Below, piece after piece: positions 22,763-36,698 of a stretch of DNA of 64,000 bases. The stretch spans positions 2,730,001 to 2,794,000 of the forward strand of contig NC_064038.1 of NCBI RefSeq assembly GCF_932526225.1, read 5' to 3'. Both the position numbers and the translations under genes were made by a program. The DNA is from Nematostella vectensis (Eukaryota; Cnidaria; Anthozoa; Actiniaria; Edwardsiidae). The notes under the pieces are model-generated. The model had not been told where the DNA came from and did no database searches. It was given only the letters and a program-made list of their open reading frames with translations. Position 1 is the stretch's first letter, and each line of letters opens with the position of its first letter.

Positions 22763-25760
22763 GTAGAGCTTAACCCCTCTCACTCCTGCGTAGTTTTCGG
22801 AAAAATAATAAGAAGAAAAAAACAAGAAAAAAAAAACAAAACAAAAAAACAGACCATCCAAACAACCGTCTGACTTTGGGGGGAGGAGTGTTGACTGGCC
22901 CTCCCCCTCGTGAATTTTTCTCCGGATCTCCGGATCAATTCCGTAATGGCATCCATCGGAGTATGGAAATGGACCTGGAGGATACAAGCCTGGTATACAT
23001 CATACATCTAGCAAAATGAGCTTGCTAGATTTACTGATGTCAACATTAGAAAGGGGAGGGACACTCTTTTCATACAGTACAATATTGCAGTTTTTACCTA
23101 TTATTGAATAAGTGGGTAACATGTCTTTGTTTATCAAACAAGGTCTATTTCTGAGACAAGCAAATTCAAAGGAGAGCTGTTGAAATAACAGGGGAATGTT
23201 GAAGGAAAAACAATTATCTGATTAAAAAACTACTGTAGATTCCTTTGCACGAAGATAATAACAAACATAATTTTGATTGTTATTTAGGAGGAACGAGACG
23301 AGTTCTACAACATACTATGAAAAGTATGTATTACTCATCTAAATTATACAAGTAAAAAATTCTATTTAAAAAAATACTGTAAGTAATTAGGTAAATCCTA
23401 AAACATGTATAACATGTACAACACACTAAAAACTCCATGGCTATTGACTGTTTTCTACTCACATGTTTTTACAGTATATACAATTTCATTCTGGTACATC
23501 TTGTGGTCACTGTGCCATCTTCAGGGCTACACCCAAAGCACCTGTGCACCCCATCCACCTAAGGGTGTCGGCTGCACAGGTGTTCCTGATGAAGGAGGGT
23601 AAGGAGGGCAGGAAAAGGTTCTGCGACACCTTGCTTTTATGGACCCCTATGATTCCGAGTTGAGTGTGGCCCCTGTAGATGTTGACAGGTCAACCTCACA
23701 GCCACATGAAAGAAATGCCTAATATCTTATGCTTTACAGTGAGTGTTTTGCAGTCAAGTTGGTTTCTGTTAGTGGGTAAAAATTATTATAAATAATTGTA
23801 ATCATGACTATGGTCACACTGTACATATAGAACTGTAAATGAATAGAAAAAAAGTATATATTTCCAGTCAAACTACAGAATTGCATGATAACCTTGAAAG
23901 TATTGAATAAAAGACTGCAAAACCAACATCTTTTGTAATAGTTGCTTAGTTGGTTGAATTGACCACGGGCAATTTTAAGCTGAATTCCTCCTTTCCCCAC
24001 TCCCCCACCCCAGAAAAAAAATAATAAAAGAAAACAAAAACTAAAACAAAACCAACAGAGACCCCCTCCAGCTATTTTCTCTTATTTTTTTTACAGCTAT
24101 TTAAAGGGGCAGTGCCATGGTAAGTGCTTTCAATAGCTCTCTGAACCTGACACCAGGAAAATTAGTAAACTCTAATAATGACTTATGAGCTTTTGGTACA
24201 TGTGGGGGACTTAAATTCAAAGAAAATGACCACAAACTGTCAATAAACATAGTTTCTATAAAATATTGCTTTCAATAAAATATTGCATATTATTTTAACA
24301 AGGTATTGACAGCTTTTAAAAAGGTCAACTATTTGTAGGCGATTAAAAGCCTACAATAAACACTGACATGCGCAGTACCATGACGCTGTCCCTTTAAGTC
24401 TTTCATTGCCATAACGCCCTGAGACGCCTGTAAAATATAGGCCCAACTCCAAAACGTCAAAAATGCAAACTAAACATCACCAGACCCGGATACTCATAGA
24501 TTCATCCAAGGCATAGACGACCTGCAAAAGCGCATCTAAGCAATGTAATAGAATTGACTCTTTTGTCAAAATATCAACCTTAATTGCTGACCAATTCGTA
24601 ATAAAATGCTTAAACTTAGAAACATTTCTTACCAAAAAAGACACAAAATTCCGAACTACAAATAGAGACAAGCAAACACAGATCAAGACACCAATAGATA
24701 CCTTTATTAGGCTCCGTCAGGTCCCATTTTACAGCAATCAGTCACAATAATCAATGCTAGAACCTCCATTAGAAGCGAGTCACCATTGTTAGCCTATTTT
24801 GCATGCCTGCACTGCATCATGGGAGTCTTGGAAACACCTTGACAGACAGGCGGGCAATCTCCTCCAACAGAATCATAACAGTTTTTCTATAAGTCTCTTT
24901 GCCCCGAAGCCAAACAAAACATTTCCAGGTCCAAGAAACCCAGAATAAGCCTTAAAACAATTTTCAGTCAACGGTAACTTAGCTTAACTGGTGGTGTTGG
25001 ACTTGAAATAGGGGGGGAGGTTTCTGTTTTCAGTCTGTTCTTCTTACAATGTTGCTCAAAAGTAACCAGGAGTGAAAGGGTTGAAGTGAAATACAGCTAT
25101 ACTTAGTCAGGGTAGACAGTATTGCGGATTTTTTCGATATTCTATGCGATTTTACAAACCTCTCCCCCTTACGTCTTTCATTGCATTTTTATTTTTTTTA
25201 ATGAATATTTAGGCCGGTGAATAGCTTAATAAGCTCTACAAAGAAAAATAGAATCGCCAAATCGCACTTTTTTATTTCTATTTATTTTTGCTTTTTGCAT
25301 GATATTAAAAAAACGGTTCCTAAAAAAAAAACGTTTTTCTTTCTTCGCTTGTTTGATGTCCTGTACACGATAAAAGACAATGCGCCCGTGCGTTACGATG
25401 CCACGCGCCGACATAGCGAGCCCCCAAGGGACTCAAGACGCACAAATAGACCTGTATTTTTTTTCACCTCTATCTCAGCGAGCTGTGCGTGGCGTAACCG
25501 TATTACAGGCCTGGGATCCTGGTTATTGTCCTCCCCATTAATGCGCGGGTTGGAATACCTTGCAAGAGTGTTGTACAGCATATTCGCCGGAAATATCGGT
25601 GCTTGGGGCCTTCGGGTTCTTTACAGCCTTCCGTAAAAGCCTTGTGCTGCCATACCGATTGGGTAATCCGTATGTATGGTTTCCGTTTTGTTTTTCAGGT
25701 CGGGTTCGATCCCATGCCAATGGCATTTTTTTCTTTTTTTTTCTATTAATTTTTTTTTTC
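22763..25760 (+). repeat. 3-kb macrosatellite unit U9
   Basis: This unit is 2,998 bases long. Its second half has GCCTTAAAAC, CGGTAACTTA and GGTGGTG near 24950-24995, variants otherwise seen only in U19 and U20. This suggests shared ancestry of that segment across about 30 kb. Confidence 0.95.
24101..24397 (+). mobile_element. TTAA MITE, U9 copy
   Basis: 297 bases. Private cluster ACACCAGGAAAATTAG and AATAATGAC near 24150-24182. Confidence 0.8.
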
Positions 25761-26243
25761 GTAGAGCTTAACCCCTCTCACTCCTGCGTAGTTTTCGGAA
25801 AAATAAGAAGAAAAAAAAAAACAAGAAAAAAAACAAAAACAAAAAAAAAACAGACCATCCAAACAACCGTCTGACTTTGGGGGGAGGAGTGTTGACTGGC
25901 CCTCCCCCTCGTGAATTTTTCTCCGGATCTCCGTAAAAGCCTTGTGCTGCCATACCGATTGGGTAATCCGTATGTATGGTTTCCGTTTTGTTTTTCAGGT
26001 CGGGTTCGATCCCATGCCAATAGCATTTTTTTCTTTTTTTTTTTCTATTATTTTTTTTTTTTTCGTAGAGCTTAACCCCTCTCATTCCTGCGTATTTTTC
26101 GGAAAAATAAGAAGAAAAAAAAAAAACAAGAAAAAAAAAAACAAAAAAAAAAAAACAGACCATCCAAACAACCGTCTGACTTTGGGGGGGGGGGGGGGGG
26201 AGTGTTGACTGGCCCTCCCCCTCGTGAATTTTTCTCCGGATCT
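25631..26243 (+). repeat. 300-base tandem duplication inside the array
   Basis: Copy 1 is 25631-25930 (300 bases) and copy 2 is 25931-26243 (313 bases). Both start CCGTAAAAGCC. The junction falls at CTCCGGATCTCCG/TAAAAGCC, where CCG is shared by both parents, consistent with microhomology. Each copy holds the tRNA-like sequence, T/A-rich tracts and GC hairpin. Copy 2 has diverged: CAATAGCATTTT, CTCATTCCTGCG, and 17 Gs at 26184-26200. Confidence 0.92.
26184..26200 (+). repeat. 17-base G homopolymer in U10
   Basis: A pure G run in the second copy of the internal duplication, replacing GGGGGGAGG of the GC hairpin left arm. Confidence 0.9.
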
Positions 26244-27414
26244 CCGGATCAATTCCGTAATGGCATCCATCGGAGTATGGAAATGGACCTGGAGGATACA
26301 AGCCTGGTATACATCATACATCTAGCAAAATGAGCTTGCTAGATTTACTGATGTCAACATTAGAAGGGGGAGGGACACTCTTTTCATACAGTACAATATT
26401 GCAGTTGTTACCTATTATTGAATAAGTGGGTAACATGTCTTTGTTTATCAAACAAGTTCTATTTCTGAGACAAGCAAATTCAAGGGAGAGCTGTTGAAAT
26501 AACAGGGGAATGTTGAAGGAAAAACAATTATCTGATTAAAAAACTACTGTAGATTCCTTTGCACGAAGATAATAACAAACATAATTTTGATTGTTATTTA
26601 GGAGGAACGAGACGAGTTCTACAACATACTATGAAAAGTATGTATTACTCATCTAAATTATACAAGTAAAAAATTCTATTTAAAAAAATACTGTAAGTAA
26701 TTAGGTAAATCCTAAAACATGTATAACATGTACAACACACTAAAAACTCCATGGCTATTGACTGTTTTCTACTCACATGTTTTTACAGTATATACAATTT
26801 CATTCTGGTACATCTTGTGGTCACTGTGCCATCTTCAGGGCTACACCCAAAGCACCTGTGCACCCCATCCAGCTAAGGGTGTCGGCTGCACAGGTGTTCC
26901 TGATGAAGGAGGGTAAGGAGGGCAGGAAAAGGTTCTGCGACACCTTGCTTTTATGGACCCCTATGATTCCGAGTTGAGTGTGGCCCCTGTAGATGTTGAC
27001 AGGTCAACCTCACAGCCACATGAAAGAAATGACTAATATCTTATGCTTTACAGTGAGTGTTTTGCAGTCAAGTTGGTTTCTGTTAGTGGGTAAAAATTAT
27101 TATAAATAATTGTAATCATGACTATGGTCACACTGTACATATAGAACTGTAAATGAATAGAAAAAAAGTATATATTTCCAGTCAAACTACAGAATTGCAT
27201 GATAACCTTGAAAGTATTGAATAAAAGACTGCAAAACCAACATCTTTTGTACTAGTTGCTTAGTTGGTTGAATTGACCACGGGCAATTTTAAGCTGAATT
27301 CCTGCTTCCCCCACTCCCCCACCCCAGAAAAAAAATAATAAAAGAAAACTAAAACTAAAACAAAACCAACAGAGACCCCCTCCAGCTATTTTCTCTTATT
27401 TTTTTTACAGCTAT

Positions 27415-27711
27415 TTAAAGGGGCAGTGCCATGGTAAGTGCTTTCAATAGCTCTCTGAACCTGACACAATGAAATTTAGTAAACTCTAATACTGACTTAT
27501 GAGCTTTTGGTACATGTGGGGGACTTAAATTCAAAGAAAATGACCACAAACTGTCAATAAACATAGTTTCTAGAAAATATTGCTTTCAATAAAATATTGC
27601 ATATTATTTTAACAAGGTATTGACAGCTTTTAAAAAGGTCAACTATTTGTAGGCGATTAAAAGCCTACAATAAACACTGACATGCGCAGTACCATGACGC
27701 TGTCCCTTTAA
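27415..27711 (+). mobile_element. TTAA MITE, U10 copy
   Basis: 297 bases. It carries TTCTAGAAAATATT like U11 and U18 but keeps the 17 bases those copies have lost. Confidence 0.8.
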
Positions 27712-29080
27712 GTCTTTCATTGCCATAACGCCCTGAGACGCCTGTAAAATATAGGCCCAATTCCAAAACGTCAAAAATGCAAACTAAACATCACCAGACC
27801 CGGATACTCATAGATTCATCCAAGGCATAGACGACCTGCAAAAGCGCATCTAAGCAATATAATAGAATTGACTCTTTTGTCAAAATATCAACCTTAATTG
27901 CTGACCAATTCGTAATAAAATGCTTAAACTTAGAAACATTTCTTACCAAAAAAGACACAAAATTCCGAACTACAAATAGAGACAAGCAAACACAGATCAA
28001 GTCACCAATAGATACCTTTATTGCGCTCCGTCAGGTCCCATTTTACAGCAATCAGTCACAATAATCAATGCTAGAACCTCCATTAGAAGCGAGTCACCAT
28101 TGTTAGCCTATTTTGCATGCCTGCACTGCATCATGGGAGTCTTGGAAACACCTTGACAGACAGGCGGGCAATCTCCTCCAACAGAATCATAAAAGTTTTT
28201 TTATAAGTCTCTTTGCCCCGAAGCCAAACAAAACATTTCCAGGTCCAAGAAACCCAGAATAAGCCTGAAAACAATTTTCAGTCAACGGCAGCTTAGCTTA
28301 ACTGGTAGTGTTGGACTTGAAATAGGGGGGGGGAGGTTTCTGTTTTCAGTCTGTTTTTCTTACAATGTTGCTCAAAAGTAACCAGGAGTGAAAGGGTTGA
28401 AGTGAAATACAGCTATACTTAGTCAGGGTAGACAGTATTGCGGATTTTTTCGATATTCTATGCGATTTTACAAACCTCTCCCCCTTACGTCTTTTATTGC
28501 ATTTTTTATTTTTTTTAATGAATATTTAGGCCGGTGAATAGCTTAATAAGCTCTACAAAGAAAAATAGAATCGCCAAATCGCACTTTTTTTATTTCTATT
28601 TATTTTTGCTTTTTGCATGATATTAAAAAAACGGTTCCTAAAAAAAACGTTTTTCTTTCTTCGCTTGTTTGATGTCCTGTACACGATAAAAGACAATGCG
28701 CCCGTGCGTTACGATGCCACGCGCCGACATAGCGAGCCCCCAAGGGACTCAAGACGCCCAAATAGACCTGTATTTTTTTTCACCCTCTATCTCAGCGAGC
28801 TGTGCGTGGCGTAACCGTATTACAGGCCTGGGATCCTGGTTATTGTCCTCCCCATTAATGCGCGGGTTGGAATACCTTGCAAAGAGTGTTGTACAGCATA
28901 TTCGCCGGAAATATCGGTGCTTGGGGCCTTCGGGTTCTTTACAGCTCTCCGTAAAAGCCTTGTGCTGCCATACCGATTGGGTAATCCGTATGTATGGTTT
29001 CCGTTTTGTTTTTCAGGTCGGGTTTGATCCCATGCCAATGGCATTTTTTTCTTTTTTTTTTCTATTAATTTTTTTTTTTC

Positions 29081-32064
29081 GTAGAGCTTAACCCCTCTCA
29101 CTCCTGCGTAGTTTTCGGAAAAATAAGAAGAAAAAAAAAACAAGAAAAAAAAACAAAAAAAAAACAGACCATCCAAACAACCGTCTGACTTTGGGGGGAG
29201 GAGTGTTGACTGGCCCTCCCCCTCGTGAATTTTTCTCCGGATCTCCGGATCAATTCCGTAATGGCATCCATCGGAGTATGGAAATGGACCTGGAGGATAC
29301 AAGCCCGGTATACATCATACATCTAGCAAAATGAGCTTGCTAGATTTACTGATGTCAACATTAGAAGGGGGAGGGACACTCTTTTCATACAGTACAATAT
29401 TGCAGTTGTTACCTATTATTGAATAAGTGGGTAACATGTCTTTGTTTATCAAACAAGGTCTATTTCTGAGACAAGCAAATTCAAGGGAGAGCTGTTGAAA
29501 TAACAGGGGAATGTTGAAGGAAAAACAATTATCTGATTAAAAAACTACTGTAGATTCCTTTGCACGAAGATAATAACAAACATAATTTTGATTGTTATTT
29601 AGGAGGAACGAGACGAGTTCTACAACATACTATGAAAAGTATGTATTACTCATCTAAATTATACAAGTAAAAAATTCTATTTAAAAAAATACTGTAAGTA
29701 ATTAGGTAAATCCTAAAACATGTATAACATGTACAACACACTAAAAACTCCATGGCTATTGGCTGTTTTCTACTCACATGTTTTTACAGTATATACAATT
29801 TCATTCTGGTACATCTTGTGGTCACTGTGCCATCTTCAGGGCTACACCCAAAGCACCTGTGCACCCCATCCACCTAAGGGTGTCGGCTGCACAGGTGTTC
29901 CTGATGAAGGAGGGTAAGGAGGGCAGGAAAAGGTTCTGCGACACCTTGCTTTTATGGACCCCTATGATTCCGAGTTGAGTGTGGCCCCTGTAGATGTTGA
30001 CAGGTCAACCTCACAGCCACATGAAAGAAATGCCTAATATCTTATGCTTTACAGTGAGTGTTTTGCAGTCAAGTTGGTTTCTGTTAGTGGGTAAAAATTA
30101 GTATAAATAATTGTAATCATGACTATGGTCACACTGTACATATAGAACTGTAAATGAATAGAAAAAAAAGTATATATTTCCAGTCAAACTACAGAATTGC
30201 ATGATAACCTTGAAAGTATTGAATAAAAGATTGCAAAACTAACATCTTTTGTACTAGTTGCTTAGTTGGTTGAATTGACCACGTGCAATTTTAAGCTGAA
30301 TTCCTCCTTCCCCCACTCCCCCACCCCAGAAAAAAAAATAATAAAAGAAAACTAAAACTAAAACAAAACCAACAGAGACCCCCTCCAGCTATTTTCTCTT
30401 ATTTTTTTTACAGCTATTTAAAGGGGCAGTGCCATGGTAAGTGCTTTCAATAGCTCTCTGAACCTGACACAATGAAATTTAGTAAACTCTAATACTGACT
30501 TATGAGCTTTTGGTACATGTGGGGGACTTAAATTCAAAGAAAATGACCACAAACTGTCAATAAACATAGTTTCTAGAAAATATTGCATATTATTTTAACA
30601 AGGTATTTACAGCTTTTAAAAAGGTCAATTATTTGTAGGCGATTAAAAGCCTACAATAAACACTGACATGCGCAGTACCATGACGCTGTCCCTTTAAGTC
30701 TTTCATTGCCATAACGCCCTGAGACGCCTGTATAATATAGGCCCAACTCCAAAACGTCAAAAATGCAAACTAAACATCACCAGACCCGGATACTGATAGA
30801 TTCATCCAAGTCATAGACGACCTGCAAAAGCGCATCTAAGCAATGTAATAGAATTGACTCTTTTGTCAAAATATGAGCCTTAATTGCTGACCAATTCGTA
30901 ATAAAATGCTTAAACTTAGAAACATTTCTTACCAAAAAAGACACAAAATTCCGAACTACAAATAGAGACAAGCAAACACAGATCAAGTCACCAATAGATA
31001 CCTTTATTGCGCTCCGTCAGGTCCCATTTTACAGCAATCAGTCACAATAATCAATGCTAGAACCTCCATTAGAAGCGAGTCACCATTGTTAGCCTATTTT
31101 GCATGCCTGCACTGCATCATGGGAGTCTTGGAAACACCTTGACAGACAGGCGGGCAATCTCCTCCAACAGAATCATAACAGTTTTTTTTTATAAGTCTCT
31201 TTGCCCCGAAGCCAAACAAAACATTTCCAGGTCCAAGAAACCCAGAATAAGCCTGAAAACAATTTTCAGTCAACGGTAGCTTAGCTTAACTGGTAGTGTT
31301 GGACTTGAAATAGGGGGGGGAGGTTTCTGTTTTCAGTCTGTTTTTCTTACAATGTTGCTCAAAAGTAACCAGGAGGGAAAGGGTTGAAGTGAAATACAGC
31401 TATACTTAGTCAGGGTAGACAGTATTGCGGATTTTTTCGATATTCTATGCGATTTTACAAACCTCTCCCCCTTACGTCTTTCATTGCATTTTTTATTTTT
31501 TTTTTATAAATATTTAGGCCGGTGAATAGCTTAATAAGCTCTACAAAGAAAAATAGAATCGCCAAATCGCACTTTTTTATTTCTATTTATTTTCGCTTTT
31601 TGCATGATATTAAAAAACCGGTTCCTAAAAAAAACATTTTTCTTTCTTCGCTTGTTTGATGTCCTGTACACGATAAAAGACAATGCGCCCGTGCGTTACG
31701 ATGCCACGCGCCGACATAGCGAGCCCCCAAGGGACTCAAGACGCCCAAATAGACCTGTATTTTTTTTCACCCTCTATCTCAGCGAGCTGTGCGTGGCGTA
31801 ACCGTATTACAGGCCTGGGATCCTGGTTATTGTCCTCCCCATTAATGCGCGGGTTGGAATACCTTGCAAGAGTGTTGTACAGCATATTCGTCGGAAATAT
31901 CGGTGCTTGGGGCCTTTGGGTTCTTTACAGCCTTCCGTAAAAGCCTTGTGCTGCCATACCGATTGGGTAATCCGTATGTATGGTTTCCGTTTTGTTTTTC
32001 AGGTCGGGTTCGATCCCATGCCAATGGCATTTTTTTCTTTTTTTTTTCTATTAATTTTTTTTTC
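29081..32064 (+). repeat. 3-kb macrosatellite unit U11 (first member of trimer A)
   Basis: This unit is 2,984 bases long. It carries ATTGGCTG, ATTAGTATAAAT, AAAACTAACATC and CCACGTGCAA in the first half, the 17-base MITE deletion, and AGGAGGGAAAGG near 31372. The MITE deletion and AGGAGGGAAAGG recur in U14 and U18. Confidence 0.95.
30418..30697 (+). mobile_element. TTAA MITE, U11 copy, 17-base deletion
   Basis: 280 bases. One of two AAAATATTGC-containing repeats and its five-base spacer are lost. It also has TATTTACAGC and GTCAATTATT, shared with U14 and U18. Confidence 0.8.
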
Positions 32065-35058
32065 TTAGAGCTTAACCCCTCTCACTCCTGCGTAGTTTTC
32101 GGAAAAATAAGAAGAAGAAAAAAACAAGAAAAAAAAAAACAAAAAAAACAGACCATCCAAACAACCGTCTGACTTTGGGGGGAGGAGTGTTGACTGGCCC
32201 TCCCCCTCGTGAATTTTTCTCCGGATCTCCGGATCAATTCCGTAATGGCATCCATCGGAGTATGGAAATGGACCTGGAGGATACAAGCCTGGTATACATC
32301 ATACATCTAGCAAAATGAGCTTGCTAGATTTACTGATGTCAACATTAGAAGGGGGAGGGACACTCTTTTCATACAGTACAATATTGCAGTTGTTACCTAT
32401 TATTGAATAAGTGGGTAATATGTCTTTTTTATCAAACAAGGTCTATTTCTGAGACAAGCAAATTCAAGGGAGAGATGTTGAAATAACAGGGGAATGTTGA
32501 AGGAAAAACAATTATCTGATTAAAAAACTACTGTAGATTCCTTTGCACGAAGATAATAACAAACATAATTTTGATTGTTATTTAGGAGGAACGAGACGAG
32601 TTCTACAACATACTATGAAAAGTATGTATTACTCATCTAATTTATACAAGTAAAAAATTCTATTTAAAAAAATACTGTAAGTAATTAGGTAAATCCTAAA
32701 ACATGTATAACATGTACAACACACGAAAAACTCCATGGCTATTGACTGTTTTCTACTCACATGTTTTTACAGTATATACAATTTCATTCTGGTACATCTT
32801 GTGGTCACTGTGCCATCTTCAGGGCCACACCCAAAGCCCCTGTGCACCCCATCCACCTAAGGGTGTCGGCTGCACAGGTGTTCCTGATGAAGGAGGGTAA
32901 GGAGGGCATGAAAAGGTTATGAGACACCTTGCTTTTATGGACCCCTATGATTCCGAGTTGAGTGTGGCCCCTGTAGATGTTGACAGGTCAACCTCACAGC
33001 CACATGAAAGAAATGCCTAATATCTTATGCTTTACAGTGAGTGTTTTGCAGTCAAGTTGGTTTCTGTTAGTGGGTAAAAATTATTATAAATAATTGTAAT
33101 CATGACTATGGTCACACTGTACATATAGAACTGTAAATGAATAGAAAAAAAGTATATATTTCCAGTCAAACTACAGAATTGCATGATAACCTTGAAAGTA
33201 TTGAATAAAAGACTGCAAAACCAACATCTTTTGTACTAGTTGCTTAGTTGGTTGAATTGACCACGGGCAATTTTAAGCTGAATTCCTCCTTCCCCCACTC
33301 CCCCACCCCAGAAAAAAAATAATAAAAGAAAACTAAAACTAAAACAAAACCAACAGAGACCCCTTCCAGCTATTTTTCCTTATTTTTTTACAGCTATTTA
33401 AAGGGGCAGTGCCATGGTAAGTGCTTTCAATAGCTCTCTGAACCTGACACAATGAAATTTAGTAAACTCTAATACTGACTTATGAGCTTTTGGTACATGT
33501 GGGGGACTTAAATTCAAAGAAAATGACCACAAACTGTCAATAAACATAGTTTCTATAAAATATTGCTTTCAATAAAATATTGCATATTATTTTAACAAGG
33601 TATTGACAGCTTTTAAAAAGGTCAACTATTTGTAGGCGATTAAAAGCCTACAATAAACACTGACATGCGCAGTACCATGACGCTGTCCCTTTAAGTCTTT
33701 CATTGCCATAACGCCCTGAGATTCCTGTAAAATATAGGCCCAACTCCAAAACGTCAAAAATGCAAACTAAACATCACCAGACCCGGATACTCATAGATTC
33801 ATCCAAGGCATAGACGACCTGCAAAAGCGCATCTAAGCAATGTAATAGAATTGACTCTTTTGTCAAAATATCAGCCTTAATTGCTGACCAATTCGTAATA
33901 AAATGCTTAAACTTAGAAACATTTCTTACCAAAAAAGACACAAAATTCCGAACTACAAATAGAGACAAGCAAACACAGATCAAGTCACCAATAGATACCT
34001 TTATTGCGCTCCGTCAGGTCCCATTTTACAGCAATCAGTCACAATAATCAATGCTAGAACCTCCATTAGAAGCGAGTCACCATTGTTAGCCTATTTTGCA
34101 TGCCTGCACTGCATCATGGGAGTCTTGGAAACACCTTGACAGACAGGCGGGCAATCTCCTCCAACAGAATCATAACAGTTTTTCTATAAGTCTCTTTGCC
34201 CCGAAGCCAAACAAAACATTTCCAGGTCCAAGAAACCCAGAATAAGCCTGAAAACAATTTTCAGTCAACGGTAGCTTAGCTTAACTGGTAGTGTTGGACT
34301 TGAAATAGGGGGGGAGGTTTCTGTTTTCAGTCTGTTTTTCTTACAATGTTGCTCAAAAGTAACCAGGAGTGAAAGGGTTTAAGTGAAATACAGCTATACT
34401 TAGTCAGGGTAGACAGTATTGCGGATTTTTTCGATATTCTATGCGATTTTACAACCCTCTCCCCCTTACGTCTTTCATTGCATTTTTTATTTTTTTTAAT
34501 GAATATTTAGGCCGGTGAATAGCTTAATAAGCTCTACAAAGAAAAATAGAATCGCCAAATCGCACTTTTTTATTTCTATTTATTTTTGCTGTTTGCATGA
34601 TATTAAAAAAACGGTTCCTAAAAAAAAACGTTTTTCTTTCTTCGCTTGTTTGATGTCCTGTACACGATAAAAGACAATGCGCCCGTGCGTTACGATGCCA
34701 CGCGCCGACATAGCGAGCCCCCAAGGGACTCAAGACGCCCAAATAGACCTGTATTTTTTTCACCCTCTATCTCAGCGAGCTGTGCGTGGCGTAACCGTAT
34801 TACAGGCCTGGGATCCTGGTTATTGTCCTCCCCATTAATGCGCGGGTTGGAATACCTTGCAAGAGTGTTGTACAGCATATTCGCCGGAAATATCGGTGCT
34901 TGGGGCCTTCGGGTTCTTTACAGCCTTCCGTAAAAGCCTTGTGCTGCCATACCGATTGGGTAATCCGTATGTATGGTTTCCGTTTTGTTTTTCAGGTCGG
35001 GCTCGATCCCATGCCAATGGCATTTTTTTCTTTTTTTTTTTCTATTAATTTTTTTTTC
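32065..35058 (+). repeat. 3-kb macrosatellite unit U12 (second member of trimer A)
   Basis: This unit is 2,994 bases long. It starts CTTAGAGC instead of CGTAGAGC. It has the AATATGTCTTTTTTATC allele, GAGATTCCTG near 33718 and GGCTCGATCCC at the B-box (35000), a combination matching U15. A TGA stop falls in the exon-like block (GGTTATGAGACACC near 32917). Confidence 0.95.
33398..33694 (+). mobile_element. TTAA MITE, U12 copy
   Basis: 297 bases, majority allele (GCTTTCAAT, GCGCAGTACC). Confidence 0.8.
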
Positions 35059-36401
35059 GTAGAGCTTAACCCCTCTCACTCCTGCGTAGTTTTCGGAAAA
35101 ATAATAAGAAGAAAAAAACAAGAAAAACAAAAAACAAAAAAAAAACCCAGACCATCCAAACAACCGTCTGACTTTGGGGGGAGGAGTGTTGACTGGCCCT
35201 CCCCCTCGTGAATTTTTCTCCGGATCTCCGGATCAATTCCGTAATGGCATCCATCGGAGTATGGAAATGGACATGGAGGATACAAGCCTGGTATACATCA
35301 TACATCTAGCAAAATGAGCTTGCTAGATTTACTGATGTCAACATTAGAAGGGGGAGGGACACTCTTTTCATACAGTACAATATTGCAGTTGTTACCTATT
35401 ATTGAATAAGTGGGTAACATGTCTTTGTTTATCAAACAAGGTCTATTTCTGAGACAAGCAAATTCAAGGGAGAGCTGTTGAAATAACAGGGGAATGTTGA
35501 AGGAAAAACAATTATCTGATTAAAAAACTACTGTAGATTCCTTTGCACGAAGATAATAACAAACATAATTTTGATTGTTATTTAGGAGGAACGAGACGAG
35601 TTCTACAACATACTATGAAAAGTATGTATTACTCATCTAAATTATACAAGTAAAAAATTCTATTTAAAAAAATACTGTAAGTAATTAGGTAAATCCTAAA
35701 ACATGTATAACATGTACAACACACTAAAAACTCCATGGCTATTGGCTGTTTTCTACTCACATGTTTTTACAGTATATACAATTTCATTCTGGTACATCTT
35801 GTGGTCACTGTGCCATCTTCAGGGCTACACCCAAAGCACCTGTGCACCCCATCCACCTAAGGGTGTCGGCTGCACAGGTGTTCCTGATGAAGGAGGGTAA
35901 GGAGGGCAGGAAAAGGTTCTGCGACACCTTGCTTTTATGGACCCCTATGATTCCGAGTTGAGTGTGGCCCCTGTAGATGTTGACAGGTCAACCTCACAGC
36001 CACATGAAAGAAATGCCTAATATCTTATGCTTTACAGTGAGTGTTTTGCAGTCAAGTTGGTTTCTGTTAGTGGGTAAAAATTAGTATAAATAATTGTAAT
36101 CATGACTATGGTCACACTGTACATATAGAACTGTAAATGAATAGAAAAAAAAGTATATATTTCCAGTCAAACTACAGAATTGCATGATAACCTTGAAAGT
36201 ATTGAATAAAAGATTGCAAAACTAACATCTTTTGTACTAGTTGCTTAGTTGGTTGAATTGACCACGTGCAATTTTAAGCTGAATTCCTCCTTCCCCCACT
36301 CCCCCACCCCAGAAAAAAAAATAATAAAAGAAAACTAAAACTAAAACAAAACCAACAGAGACCCCCTCCAGCTATTTTCTCTTATTTTTTTTTACAGCTA
36401 T

Positions 36402-36698
36402 TTAAAGGGGCAGTGCCATGGTAAGTGCTTTCAATAGCTCTCTGAACCTGACACAATGAAATTTAGTAAACTCTAATACTGACTTATGAGCTTTTGGTAC
36501 ATGTGGGGGACTTAAATTCAAAGAAAATGACCACAAACTGTCAATAAACATAGTTTCTATAAAATATTGCTTTCAATAAAATATTGCATATTATTTTAAC
36601 AAGGTATTGACAGCTTTTAAAAAGGTCAACTATTTGTAGGCGATTAAAAGCCTACAATAAACACTGACATGCGCAGTACCATGACGCTGTCCCTTTAA
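36402..36698 (+). mobile_element. TTAA MITE, U13 copy
   Basis: 297 bases, majority allele. It lies about 570 bases upstream of the unique insertion in this unit. Confidence 0.8.

Larger units (their letters stand above)
25761..29080 (+). repeat. 3-kb macrosatellite unit U10, with internal 300-base duplication
   Basis: This unit is 3,320 bases long because it contains the second copy of a 300-base direct duplication (25631-25930 and 25931-26243). The B-box of its terminal tRNA-like sequence is mutated (GGTTTGATCC at 29021). CTTGCAAAGAGTG near 28878 is shared only with U13. Confidence 0.95.
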
